A stretch of 64,000 bases of DNA, from the NCBI GenBank assembly GCA_026168455.1, contig CM047426.1, positions 42,178,307-42,242,306 of the forward strand, written 5' to 3'. The notes beneath the pieces were generated by a model. That model searched no databases. It had not been told where the DNA came from and saw only the letters and a program-made list of their open reading frames with translations. This document shows positions 11,224 through 21,969 of the stretch, in pieces (within the stretch, counting starts at the first letter, position 1; each line of letters opens with the position of its first letter). The DNA comes from Theocolax elegans (Eukaryota > Arthropoda > Insecta > Hymenoptera > Cerocephalidae). The position numbers were made by a program, and so were the translations under genes.

Positions 11224-14110
11224 CTGAAACATACTATCGCAGCTGCGTACCAAGCACTGCGATACGTAGTGTAATTGTCAGTTGCATAAATCGATCATAT
11301 ATAACCAATTCAAACCGAAATATAGAATTATCGGATACAGTAAATTTGCATATAAGGTAAGAACTAAAATCAAGAAATAGTAAATTATATAACAAGGGAG
11401 TAAAATAAGTGATTTTTGGCAAAGGAAGGTTTGACGAAGAAAATACAAGGACAAAAGATACTTGTACGTAACCTCCATGCGACGTGCTACTTCCTACTTT
11501 ACATACACTACTTTTGACACTCAGATAATTTAATTTAGTTTATAGAAGCTACATAAAGGGAGTAAAGGAATTTATTTCCTTCATATAGAAGAATAAATTT
11601 ATAGATCGTGGGAATCCGACACGCAACACGCATAAGTCTCCCAAGGGAATAAACTCCTGTAGTGCACATAAAATTATTCATCTTGATCATTTAAAAGCCA
11701 TTTTATTTAGCAACTAGACTAATTTACTTTTTAGATTTTTTTCCAAATTATATGGTATATTACTTTTAAACTAGATTTATGTTTGTATAATGAAGCTAAA
11801 ATAAATGTACATACTATAAAATACATGTACGAATTTACAGGCAATTAAGTAATTAAGGAAATAGTATATATTCCCTCCATATAAATCGATAAAGTGAATT
11901 TTTTAGATGATCAGAGTAAAACAGATAATATATGCCAATAGAGTGGTTGTACAGATTTCATTGTAAATGATCTTACGTTTACGCAAGTATTTATTCTGAG
12001 TTGGAGGACTAAGGTAATAGTATATTTTGTACTTAAGGAGGCAAATCCGATCCGTGGGTAAGGTGCAAAACATACTATTTCCGTGCAGTTAGAGCAAAAT
12101 TGCATGGAAAAATGTAATTCGTTTTACTCATTCTACAATTTCTTTTCAAATTAAAGTTACCATTTGAAAGAGGAAAACTTACTTTATTAAGTTAAGAAAT
12201 TAGTCTTATTTTTAATTAAATAGAAGGCCACGAATAAATGCGCGCAACACATACGCTGCTCATTTTGTCCAAATAGAAACAACACGAATACAATATTTAA
12301 TAATAACTAAAGGGTCAATAATAAAATAGTAAGTAAAATAAAAAAATTCTACACGTCATTTAGAAAAAACTAATAGATACACATATGTGTTGCCTATAGA
12401 AAGAAGGAGATGTGACTCCGTGATTTGCACGATGAAACAAACACACGCACACTATCCTCTTAATCCTAGTATCCGATGTACCACCCTTTGTTTACAGAAA
12501 TCCTTCCAATAGTTCTTGCAAAGATAGTATAAATTAGTTATGTACCCCCAGCCATTGAAAAGAAGAGTACGCTCTTGCTGACAGGTTTATTGTCTACCAT
12601 CAACGAGAGAACCTGCAAGTTTATTGGTAATATCCTACTAAAAGCAAAGGTATGTTTTTCTCTTTCAGGAGGACCAAGCGACGCCGCAAGCAAGAAAAAA
12701 GCCGATCTCGATCATTCGCTAACTGTACGCCAGCCTAGTAATTCTGTTTCTTTTTATTGTAAAGGTTGGTATTAAGCGTAAGTCTGTATGCACGTTGTAA
12801 ATAGTTAGCAGCAAACGCATCTATTTGTGAACGTCAGTGCCCAAGAAGTTAATTGAGCTTCTCAAATTTTATCAAAGGTGATAACTTCTCTATTTTTGTG
12901 TTGTGAATAAAATTAGATGGATACCAAGATTTATAGGTGATTAATTGAGTAGTTATTTTCGTACTTTAACCCTGAACACCATCCATCGGAAGTGACTAAA
13001 ACAGAGGGTTCTGCGCAATATCTGAAAAAATATTGAGTAACGCAATTTAGCTCGTAAAATACCAATAATAAATTCATATATACATTGTAATACATACACA
13101 GGCGATTTAGAGTCAATATTTAAATTCCTTTGAACGATTTAGAAATTGCGATTTTTATTTTTGCAATCAACATTTGCACATAATTTAAATATTGCCTTAG
13201 TTCTCTTAAAAATTAAACAGGCTTTTCAAAATTTTTGCATTTAAATAGTGGGACAAGAATTTTCTGTCTCTTTAATATTATATGCTATATGGTATCGTTT
13301 CATGTATTCTCTATGGTTGATTTTTCCACTGTACAATATCTTACAAAATCAAGTAAACTACTTTTCTTTCTTCTTATTTGTAGAAGAACTAAACGATTTT
13401 TTGTTGATACACAATTTTTTAAAGTTGCTTTATCGAATCGCACAGATCATTTCGCCCTTCTCACACCGGAGTGGCTGAATATCGTTATATGCATCTGCTC
13501 TCTCCTATAAATCGGGTGTATAAGAAACACCAACTGGTCATGAGCACATATGTCCAGCATATCTTTTTTTCTAAAGCATCCACCGTGGATGCGATCATGA
13601 ACACACGTTATTATATTTGACCGACAAAATTCGTTCTACCATAACCTAATCCGTACCGTACCGCATCCAAACCCTTCATTCCCCTCGCGAGCAAACGTGG
13701 AAAATATTCCGACCAATCCTTAAGGGGAGTCCGTACTGATTACAGATTTCTGCAATTGATTTTTCAAATACAGTTTTTAATTTTTATTTTTTCTAAATTT
13801 TTTTAGCACACGCACAATTGTTACACATTGTAGAGAATGTGGATCCATGTCAAATGGCCCACGCGTCAAATGGCCCGCCAATAAGAAGCGAGAAACTTAA
13901 TTTTGGCCCACCAATCAGAAATAGTTTATTTTTTTTAACATAAAGTGGGGGAAGCCCTTGGAAATTAGAATCGGTAAAGAAGAACATTATTGATTATTTA
14001 TTATTTAAATAGATGTCGCGTTTTACTTATTTAAATTATTATTGGTTTTATGGTATTGATTGTCATTACCTCTAGATAGCACGTACTATGAACAATTTAA
14101 ATAAATATAT
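11224..14110. other. long non-coding stretch, possibly intronic
   Basis: No full gene is supported. One exon-like piece on the plus strand starts after 'ttctctttcag' at 12669 and reads GGPSDAASKKKADLDHSL before a stop at about 12773; it could be a small exon but is weak. At 13850-13905 'tcaaatggccca' is repeated twice. Other short ORFs here are AT-rich and hydrophobic and look like chance. Confidence 0.4.
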
Positions 14111-14241
14111 GTGTAAATTATATAATATCGGTCTCTCCGAACTAAATGCTTTATTTTAGATTAAAGCAGGCCTATCGTACTCTTTGTCCACTATGGCTGG
14201 TGGAATTTCCCAGAGTACGGCCGATATTATATAATTTACAC
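14111..14241 (+). repeat. hairpin-ended repeat related to the 295-bp unit, interrupted by gypsy
   Basis: It opens with 'gtgtaaattatataatatcgg' read to 20 bases and closes with the mirror image at 14221-14241. The interior shares 'tctctccgaactaaatgc' and 'gtggaatttcccagag' with the tandem array at 49511-50265. The expected right flank ('atcaccgaacgataaattc') appears only after the gypsy element at about 26270, so the element inserted into this repeat. Confidence 0.65.
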
Positions 14242-15292
14242 TGTAACGGTGTGCTTGCCCGGGGAAACCTTATTGTGTCGCCCGTCTTACGTACCTGTAG
14301 TTCGTGGCGAACGAGATAGTATGATCTCGCCGTCTAGATATCAAGTACTCGATGACTCAATGCAGTTCGTAGCTATATCTACGTTGTTTACAAAATTTTT
14401 CCCGCGCAGCGGCTGCGGTTACCTGTCCGCACACTTGCCGTTAAAGTTGTATGGAAATCGATTTCCGATTTCCAACAACAACAGGTAAAACGATGCTATT
14501 CTTTCCTAAAATGGACCACGGAAAGAAAATAAATTGTGAGTCCGCGAGAATTCGTATCTTGAAATACGACTCGAAGGAAGACGGAGGAACGAATATATAT
14601 ACGCCAGTTAGAAAAATATAAATCAACACGAGTAGAAATAGATTAATGATTAACAGATTTATTTAAATAAAAACAAATGATTAAATCCAATAACATTTAT
14701 TATTATGTTCGAGGTCTATGCGCACGAAGGTTGAGTCGAAAACATCGACTCAACACGAGAGGGGAAAGGGGTACGCGAACTAACTATTTTAAAATTATTC
14801 GCACGATCGCGTTAAGTAAAACATATAATAATTATCCGCGCGAAAGTGGTACCATTTACTTTTATTTATTGTCTTCGGACCTCGAATATCAAAAAGGTAG
14901 ACAAATTCCACCCTCTCGCTGTCTCTTTATCGTCCAAATGTAAAATGTCGGTGGGAGAATACCTCGACCACCGATCACTTTATTTTATGTCCGTGTGCAA
15001 AACCACTACACTATAACACACCGTAAAAAGAATAACTCACGGTATGACTAACCGATAAAGATAACTCGGATCAGGTCTTCGGTATATAAAAAGTATATTT
15101 CAACGGAGTTATCTCGTCACACGTGTAATCGTGATCTATCGTGTCGTGCGCGCGCGACTCTCTCCCGAATTCTGACTATCATTACGCGGGTATCAGCCGT
15201 TCGCGCCGTTGGCTATGCCTATATCTATATATAGCGCTCGTGTTTACCTACCTAATTCGTATAATGGTGAGTGAATATCACTTACCATTACA
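14242..15292 (-). repeat. gypsy 3' LTR
   Basis: 1051 bp. On the plus strand it starts tgtaacggtgtgcttgcccg and ends cttaccattaca, so in element orientation it is TGTAATGG...CCGTTACA with the usual TG...CA ends. It matches 25217-26255 almost completely. ORFs within it (14249, 14677) also occur in the other LTR and show no protein features. Confidence 0.92.
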
Positions 15293-15303
15293 TCCCCCTG
15301 CCA
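15293..15303 (-). promoter_or_regulatory. polypurine tract of the gypsy element
   Basis: On the minus strand 'ggcaggggga' directly precedes the 3' LTR, in the position of the plus-strand DNA primer. Confidence 0.7.
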
Positions 15304-15390
15304 GATTCCGCATACTGGGTATGTGGTATCTGTACCAGAAATACGAATAAAGGATAGGATATAACGACTCGGGTATGACAAAGAATGAAC

Positions 15391-16485
15391 TCACTCAAAA
15401 GAACTACATCGGGAGTATAAAAAAAAACTATATTTCACTATCTTAAATATATTTACAATGGGGTACCGCTCTAGATCTACCCCTGCTTTTTTTTGTTGAT
15501 TCTCGCGGTACCTCTCCTTCTTCTGACGCCGGATCTCCTTGTGTTTAAACTTCCTCGGACAGTCCTCCGGATCGAGGACCCCCCACTCCCTACATATGGA
15601 GCATTTCGGCTCAGACCCTCTCTTCGGTCCTGGAGTTTTACCCTCCAGATTAGCCTGAGCCCGCTCTTCCTCTTCACGAGCTCTGGCTAATCGGCGTTGT
15701 GCCTCCTTGACCTTTTCTTCGAGTCTAAGCCGATCCACGTGGGCCCTCCGAGCGGCTTCTTCACGCCTCTGCCGTTCCTCGGCACGAGCGGCTTCTGCCT
15801 CTCTCTCTCTCCGATCCGCCCTCATGGCCGATACCGCTTGGCGTTCCGCCTTGCGGTGCTCGATCATGGCCTCCCAGGAATCAGTTTTATCGGAGGCTTC
15901 GGGGAATTTCGCCTTGAATTTATCGAACAAGGCGAAGGCGTGCTTTTCGGCTATTGACGTGACCTTAAAGGACTTACGGGCCTTGGTCAACGCCTCCAAC
16001 ACGGTACACCACGCCTCTTCCCCGTTCTCCGATAATTCCTGTGGGGTCGGACCGGATTGAGACGTCGAAGCCTCGCTCGGATCCGGAGTACTCATTCCCG
16101 GACGTCGAAGAGGAACGTACTCCTCCGAATCTTCCGGGAGTTGGTTGGGGAGCCGGACCTCCGGCTCCCTGGGCTGTTGCTCAGCCCTGACCCTTGGCGG
16201 CGGTGGACCTGCGGGGATCGGGCCTGTAGCCTGGGGTAGTTCCGGCTCGACTACCAGGCCGCTTGATGGATGGACGGGTATTCCATCCGGACCATCCTCC
16301 ACTATCGTCACCGCGTCTCGGTCCTCCTGCCTCCGCCGTCGCTCCTCCTCCTCGTCTCTCACGGCCTGGTCCACGGCTGTGGTTATCCCATGGAGGAGCT
16401 CCAGCGTCTGTGGCTCGTTGATGCCACTCTGGATGAGGCGGGCCACCAACAGCTCCAGCTGTTCGCTGTCGAACTGGATCAGCAT
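15391..16485 (-). CDS. gypsy ORF3 (env-position), coiled-coil and Cys-rich protein
   Basis: An uninterrupted 364-codon ORF lies between integrase and the 3' LTR, where env would sit in an errantivirus-like element. It has no signal peptide, transmembrane segment or glycoprotein-like cysteine pattern. Residues about 1-50 are amphipathic (LELLVARLIQ). A Pro/Glu/Ser-rich middle follows, then a helical part with AWCTVLEALTKARKSFKV at about 158-175, a long Arg/Glu/Ala coiled coil (about 215-290), and a C-terminal CSICREW...C...H cluster. It is GC-rich relative to its flanks. The ATG directly follows 'tctgtttgtttag', a good splice acceptor, which suggests expression from a spliced subgenomic RNA. 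Function unknown; nucleic-acid binding is only a guess from the Cys cluster and basic tail. Confidence 0.75.
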   Translation of the reverse strand: MLIQFDSEQLELLVARLIQSGINEPQTLELLHGITTAVDQAVRDEEEERRRRQEDRDAVTIVEDGPDGIPVHPSSGLVVEPELPQATGPIPAGPPPPRVRAEQQPREPEVRLPNQLPEDSEEYVPLRRPGMSTPDPSEASTSQSGPTPQELSENGEEAWCTVLEALTKARKSFKVTSIAEKHAFALFDKFKAKFPEASDKTDSWEAMIEHRKAERQAVSAMRADRREREAEAARAEERQRREEAARRAHVDRLRLEEKVKEAQRRLARAREEEERAQANLEGKTPGPKRGSEPKCSICREWGVLDPEDCPRKFKHKEIRRQKKERYRENQQKKAGVDLERYPIVNIFKIVKYSFFLYSRCSSFE

Positions 16486-16498
16486 CTAAACAAACAGA
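16486..16498 (-). promoter_or_regulatory. predicted splice acceptor before ORF3
   Basis: The minus strand reads tctgtttgtttag immediately before the ORF3 ATG: a pyrimidine-rich tract and AG. The matching donor was not identified. Confidence 0.5.
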
Positions 16499-16713
16499 TA
16501 CCAATTGTCAGGGTCATTCCAATCTCAGAGTAAATTCCATTAGCCTAACTTAACTAACTAACGCTTTGTCATACCTCGTGGTCGACCTCTACCACGTTTA
16601 ACTTGTCCACGGTGACTTACATTAGAGACAACATTCGCTCGGTTTCGCGGTATCGCAACGACTCTAGCATGTTGGCGCGGCCTACCTCTACTTCGTTTAA
16701 TAGGGGACGCGTT

Positions 16714-19245
16714 CTAGGTCGGATTACCGTCACGTTCCTCACATGGAACTTCGCTCGCTTGCGTCTCGCCGTTCGAGACGTCTTCGCTCGCAGGAACTGT
16801 ATTATCAGGTTCCTCCTCCAGCGTATGTTGACCGATCTCGACGTCGTCTACTTCTCCGTACTCATCCCCGTGATCTTCGTATAAGTACGGTTTGAGATAC
16901 TGTACGTGACATTTCTCTTCATTACCTCTGGCATCTTGTATCTTGACGGTGTTTGGGCCGTAGCTATAAACTACCAGATATGGGCCAACGTATTTCGGGG
17001 ATAACTTGTCCGAAATACCTTGAGCACTGGATGAAAGGACTCGATTCTTCTTCCACACTAGGTTTCCAACTTCAAAAGATGCAGCTGTACCGGGTGGCTC
17101 GAGTTGCCGGCCATAGTTTAACATGGCCGGGCTCCATCCTGTCGAGCTTTGTATCGCTGTATTTAGAGCGAATACCAAGTCGGGGAGTTTCTCATCCCAT
17201 GTGTTGTGCTTTTCTGTAATATAGGACGCGATCATTGTCTTCAACGTCCTATTAGCACGTTCAACAGGATTAGCCTGAGCATGGTAAGGAGGAATGGAAA
17301 ATCCCTCGTTCCACTAGGTAGTCATCCACGAGTTTATTTTTAAACTCAGTTCCGTTGTCGGACAGAAACACCTCTGGGGTACCATAACGTGTGATGACTC
17401 GCTCATGCAACTATTTACGATGGTCCTAGCATTAGCTTTCCGAATCGGGACCGCCTCGATCCAGCGCGTAAACAAATCCTGAAAGACCAAAATGTATTCG
17501 TAACCATGTGTCACCTGCTACAACTTGCCATGGTTTCTCTATCACGCGTCTACCCATCAAACCCATGGGTGGACGTTGCTCCACCTTACACTGTTGGCAG
17601 ACCTGACATTTGCGTACATATTCTCCGACTTCGGCGTAGTACCGCGGCCAATAATACATTTTAGCCACTCTAGCAAATGTCTTCTCCCTACCTAAGTGTC
17701 CAGCAGTCGGATCATCATGACACTCACGGAGTATGGCTTGCCTATGCTCCTCTGGTACAACCAGTTTCCAAGCGTCTTGATCCTCCATCACGTCGTCTAA
17801 CTCGTTATCGACGCGATACGAATACAAATTGTTACCTATTATCTTCCATTCCGGAAAATCTCTAGGTCGCTCTGATACGTCTTTCAGCCATGAGAGGTAC
17901 CAAGGATCTTTTGTAGTCTGGCTCCAAGAAACTAAAGCGATGGCCGGCTCATCTTCCTCGTACATGCGAGAAAGTGCATCAGGAACATAATTTAGAGCTC
18001 CCTTCCTATACTCAATTGTAAAATTATGAGATTGGAGTTCTAATGCCCATCTTGCGAGCCGACTCGTTGGATTGTGTATATTGCACAGCCAACGGAGACT
18101 ACTATGATCAGTTATAACCTTAAACTGGTAACCCTCAATATACTGTCGAAATTTTCTAATTGCCCATACTACGGCCAAACATTCCCGTTCAGAGACGCTA
18201 TAGTTGCGTTCTGCTGGCGAGAGTACTCTACTGGCAAACTCCAGGACTCTCTCTACTCCATCAACGACTTATGTCAATACTGCACCGATACCGGTGTCAC
18301 TAGCGTCTGTTTGAATGGTATACTCGCCATTCTCATCAGGAGTCTGTAGAACGGGTGCAGTCATCAGCAGTGCTTTGAGTCGCTGAAATGCACCTTCTTG
18401 TTCTTGGAGCCATTCATACTTTTGGTCTTTCTTCGTAAGACGTGTTAAAGGCTCCGCTATCGTAGCATAGTCGGGTATAAATCGTCTGTACCAAGATGCC
18501 ATCCCGAGGAATCGTCTCAGCTGCTTGAGATTTCGGGGAGCCGGATATTCTTGAATCGGCTCCGTCTTACTGGATCAGGTCTTATCCCATCGCGATTGAC
18601 CGTACACCCAAGTATCTCACTTCGGGTTGACAGAAAACACATTTTTCGGTTTACCGATAAACCGGCTTCAGTTAAACGAGTCAACACCTCCTTTAGCAAC
18701 AGTTTGTGCTCTTCGAAGGTTTCCGTCACGACAATGATATCGTCGAGATAAGAGTAAGCATTCGGTTCGAGAGCAGGTCCAATCACCTGGTCTATCATAC
18801 GTTGGAACGTCGCGCCAGCATTTGCCAACCCAAAGGGCATACGAGTAAACTGGAACAAACCCATTCCAGGTACCGTAAATGCTGTAATTGGGCGCGATTC
18901 CATTTGCAGAGGTATTTGGTGATAGGCGCAGTTCATATCTATCGTAGATATATATCGGGCTCTTTTGAGTTTGCGTAAAATGTCCTGCATAAACGGCAAA
19001 GGATACGCATCAGGTTTGGTCAAAGCGTTGACCTTCCTGAAATCAATGCAAAAACGCCTTGCATTTTCGCCCTTCTTAGCCATCACCAATGGACTGGACC
19101 AACCGCTACTAGACGGTTCTATAACGCCTGTCTCAAGCATCTCTCGAACTAGTCGATGCATCTCCTCTCGAATCTTGTCGGAGACGGGATAAATACCTTT
19201 GTTTGGATCGGCCGCGCGACCGACGTCCGATAACATGTTCAACAT
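16714..19245 (-). pseudogene. gypsy pol copy B: RT, RNase H, integrase
   Basis: Reading from 19245 downward, the RT has FCIDFRKVNALTKPDAYPLP, MPFGLANAGATFQRM and the catalytic SYLDDIIVV. RNase H continues (QTDASDTGIGAVLT, then a TAA at about 18269, then ITDHSSLRWL). The integrase zinc-binding H-H-C-C is seen in ECHDDPTAGHLG and KCQVCQQC. The integrase acidic triad is spread over frames: VVAGDT, SDNGTEF at about 17340 and PVERANR at about 17255. Frame changes lie near 18510, 17440, 17320 and 17240. The C-terminal part (YVGPYLVVYSYGPNTVKI) ends at 16714. All domains are recognisable but the frame is broken at least five times, many by single-base indels. Confidence 0.85.
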
Positions 19246-19485
19246 CGTATGATCGGCCGATCTTTGACAAAGTCTGGCAGCACTTGATCAGAAGTTCACG
19301 CAGTGGTCGGCGCTCATCTTCTGTCGCGTCGGCCACACCCGCTTGACGAAGCGAAGCCGGTCCACTTTCAATACTTGCCACTTCCAGCTGTAATAATTGT
19401 GATGACCCTTTTGAAGTAAACAGTCGGAGTCTGTCTGACTGCTCGAATGCTCGAATGACTTCACTGCCTAACTAGCTATCCGCAT
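19246..19485 (-). pseudogene. junction: partial protease end leading into RT copy B
   Basis: This segment repeats, with many one-base indels, the stretch 20220-20460 between protease and RT (LLQLEVASIESG, then ADATEDERR and SKIGRSYDVEHVI). It starts where RT copy A is cut off at about 19485-19530 by a direct jump back to protease sequence. Confidence 0.7.
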
Positions 19486-20319
19486 CTAAATTTGGCATAA
19501 TTGCGACCCGTATATCTCGCGTTCTTTACCGATGGTCTCCGTCTTAGCTGGATCAGGTCTTATCCCATCGCGATTGACCCGTACACCCCAGTATCTCACT
19601 TCGGGTTGACAGAAAACACATTTTTCCCGGTTTACCGATAAACCGGCGTCAGTTAAACGAGTCAACACCTCCTTTAGCAACAGTTTGTGCTCTTCGAATG
19701 TCTCCGTCACGACAATGATATCGTCGAGATAAGAGTAAGCATTCGGTTCGAGAGCAGGTCCAATCACCTGGTCTATCATACGTTGGAACGTCGCGCCAGC
19801 ATTTGCCAACCCAAAGGGCATACGAGTAAACTGGAACAAACCCATTCCAGGTACCGTAAATGCTGTAATTGGGCGCGATTCCATTTGCAGAGGTATTTGG
19901 TGATAGGCGCAGTTCATATCTATCGTAGATATATATCGGGCTCTTTTGAGTTTGCGTAAAATGTCCTGCACAAACGGCAAAGGATACGCATCAGGTTTGG
20001 TCAAAGCGTTGACCTTCCTGAAATCAATGCAAAAACGCCTTGCATTTTCGCCCTTCTTAGCCATCACCACTGGACTGGACCAACCGCTACTAGACGGTTC
20101 TATAACGCCTGTCTCAAGCATCTCTCGAACTAGTCGATGCATCTCCTCTCGAATCTTGTCGGAGACGGGATAATACCTTTGTTTGATCGGCCGCGCCGAA
20201 CCGACGTCGATAACATGTTCAACATCGTATGATCGGCCGATCTTTGACAAAGTACTGGACAGCACTTGATCCAGAAGTTCACGCAGTTGTCGGCGCTCAT
20301 CTTCTGTCGCGTCGGCCAC
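19486..20319 (-). pseudogene. gypsy RT copy A (duplicate)
   Basis: A second, cleaner RT domain nearly identical to copy B, with the same FCIDFRKVNALTK, FGLANAGATFQRM and YLDD motifs in a single open frame. After RDGIRPDPAKTET the reading jumps at about 19530 into protease sequence ('REIYGSQLCQI' is that sequence in another frame), so the end of RT and all of RNase H are missing here. The duplicated unit is about 0.98 kb. Confidence 0.85.
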
Positions 20320-20328
20320 ACCCGCTGA

Positions 20329-21384
20329 CTACAGCGAAGCGTGTCCACTTTCAATACTTGCCACTTCCAGCTGTAATAATTGTGATGACCCTTTGAAGTA
20401 TAAACAGTCGGAGTCTGGGTCTAGAACTGCTCGGAATGCTCGAATGAAATTCACTCCTAAATAGCATTCCGCATCTAAATTTGGCATAATTGCGACCCGT
20501 ATATCTCGCGTGTCTTTACCGATGGTAAAAGGTAGCATAACATGTCCACACAACTGGTGTGTGCTACCATCCGCAAGCTTAGCACTACCTGCTTGCTTAT
20601 CGAGAATGGATCTGCCAAGAGCGGTCCCCAAAGCTCCTCTAGCAGGTGCTTGAGGCGCTTGATAACCATCGCACTCTGCCTGCACTTGTCGTGGTCTTTC
20701 GTCCGTATCGTCCAGTGTGTGACACGTATACGTATCCTGGAACCGGACATGTTGGTTCGGCTCTCTATTTCTGTTGGTGTTCGTTCTCTGCGTACTATCG
20801 CGGGCGTAGAAGTCCATTTTCAGAGCACTCACTTGATCCTCCAAATCTTTTATCCGTGCTGTCATGACGGCCTGTTGTTTCAACTGCAACGTCAACATCG
20901 CAGCGAATGTCTCCGGTATCTCAAACTGTGCTCCGACTGTAGACACTAGCGTGATCCACTCCTCTTTGTTAGCTTCTTGGCTGGAGACCTCGAATTGTTG
21001 ATCCTCTGCATGCTGATCCACCTCAGCATCTGCATCTGTCTCTTGCCTCTCTATGTCTGGAACGTCCAGCGCAAGAGTCTGTTGTAAAAATTCTACAACA
21101 TTTGGATCAGAATCCGGATCAGGTAATGCCGGATTCTGGGCGAACATAGCCTCAAACCAATCCGACCTCCGCCTATTTTGCCTTTCGCGATCTGCCAACA
21201 GATTTGTTTCTTCAGCGAAATCCTGAGCCGTATAATTTCCCATTAACCACCGTTGGAGACGCTCGGCTCTTTTATAATTTGGGCCGTCAACCCGCATCTC
21301 CAACGACTCGAGGTGAGCCTTGATCTGTTCACCGGATTGAGTATCAATCCAGTTGTCAATCTGGTTAGTCATCGATTCTGCCAT
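20329..21384 (-). pseudogene. gypsy gag N-terminus fused to protease remnant
   Basis: The 351-codon ORF starts with MAESMTNQIDNWIDTQ, a near copy of the gag start at 24029. After PQAPARGALG it jumps to protease C-terminal sequence (KLADGSTHQLCGHVMLPF, ECYLGVNFIRAF). The gag capsid, zinc knuckle and the protease active-site D-S/T-G are missing, so this is an internal-deletion fusion. Coiled-coil character is visible at about residues 160-200 (LTLQLKQQAVMTARIKDLED). Confidence 0.85.
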
Positions 21385-21969
21385 ATTAACTTAAAATTAT
21401 CGCCGATTTCTTAACAAAAAAAAAATAAAGAAAAATCGCTTCCGCAGGTACTTGTGCAAGGTTCGGTTATTCAACACTAGGTGGCGTTTAACTACTAAAT
21501 TATTGGGCCACTGTGTTGAAGATTGTGATCTTTTCCCTTTTAAATAAACACCTTACGCTCACCAATTTGAAACTTGCTTGTAAAAAAAAAATTTTTTATA
21601 ATTTTGACAACTATTTAACAAAATAAATTAAATGTCACCTTCAATTTAAATTTGTTGTACGCGTTTCAGTCTAATTTATTTTAGAATATTGTACCCGATT
21701 TACAACAAAACCAAAAAAAAATTTTGTACAACAAATAAATCAAACGAAATAATAAACAAATAAAAAAAATTTTTAATCCAATAAAATGAGGAAGAAAACG
21801 GATTATCCTCGGCTCTCGGTCACCAGCGCACGCAAATATACTTAAAATTAAATAAATTCGTCAACAAATTAATAAATAAATTAATAAATGATCAACAAAT
21901 AAATCAATAAATAAATATATTCCTACCTAACTATATAGAATATTTAACACAGTGACCTCTTACAATCAG
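21385..21969 (-). repeat. second copy of the gypsy leader
   Basis: This AT-rich 585 bp matches 24030-24615 with few changes and carries the same 'gcttccgcaggtacttgtgc' motif. The similarity ends sharply at 21969, after 'cctcttacaatc', where gag 3' sequence begins. Together with the gag N-terminal copy it makes a 1.3-kb internal duplication. Confidence 0.85.

Noticed and set aside
14249..15350. ORFs inside the LTRs
   Set aside because: They recur in both LTRs, have no protein features and lie in a regulatory repeat.
15493..16533. Plus-strand ORFs opposite ORF3
   Set aside because: Antisense shadows of a GC-rich coding region.
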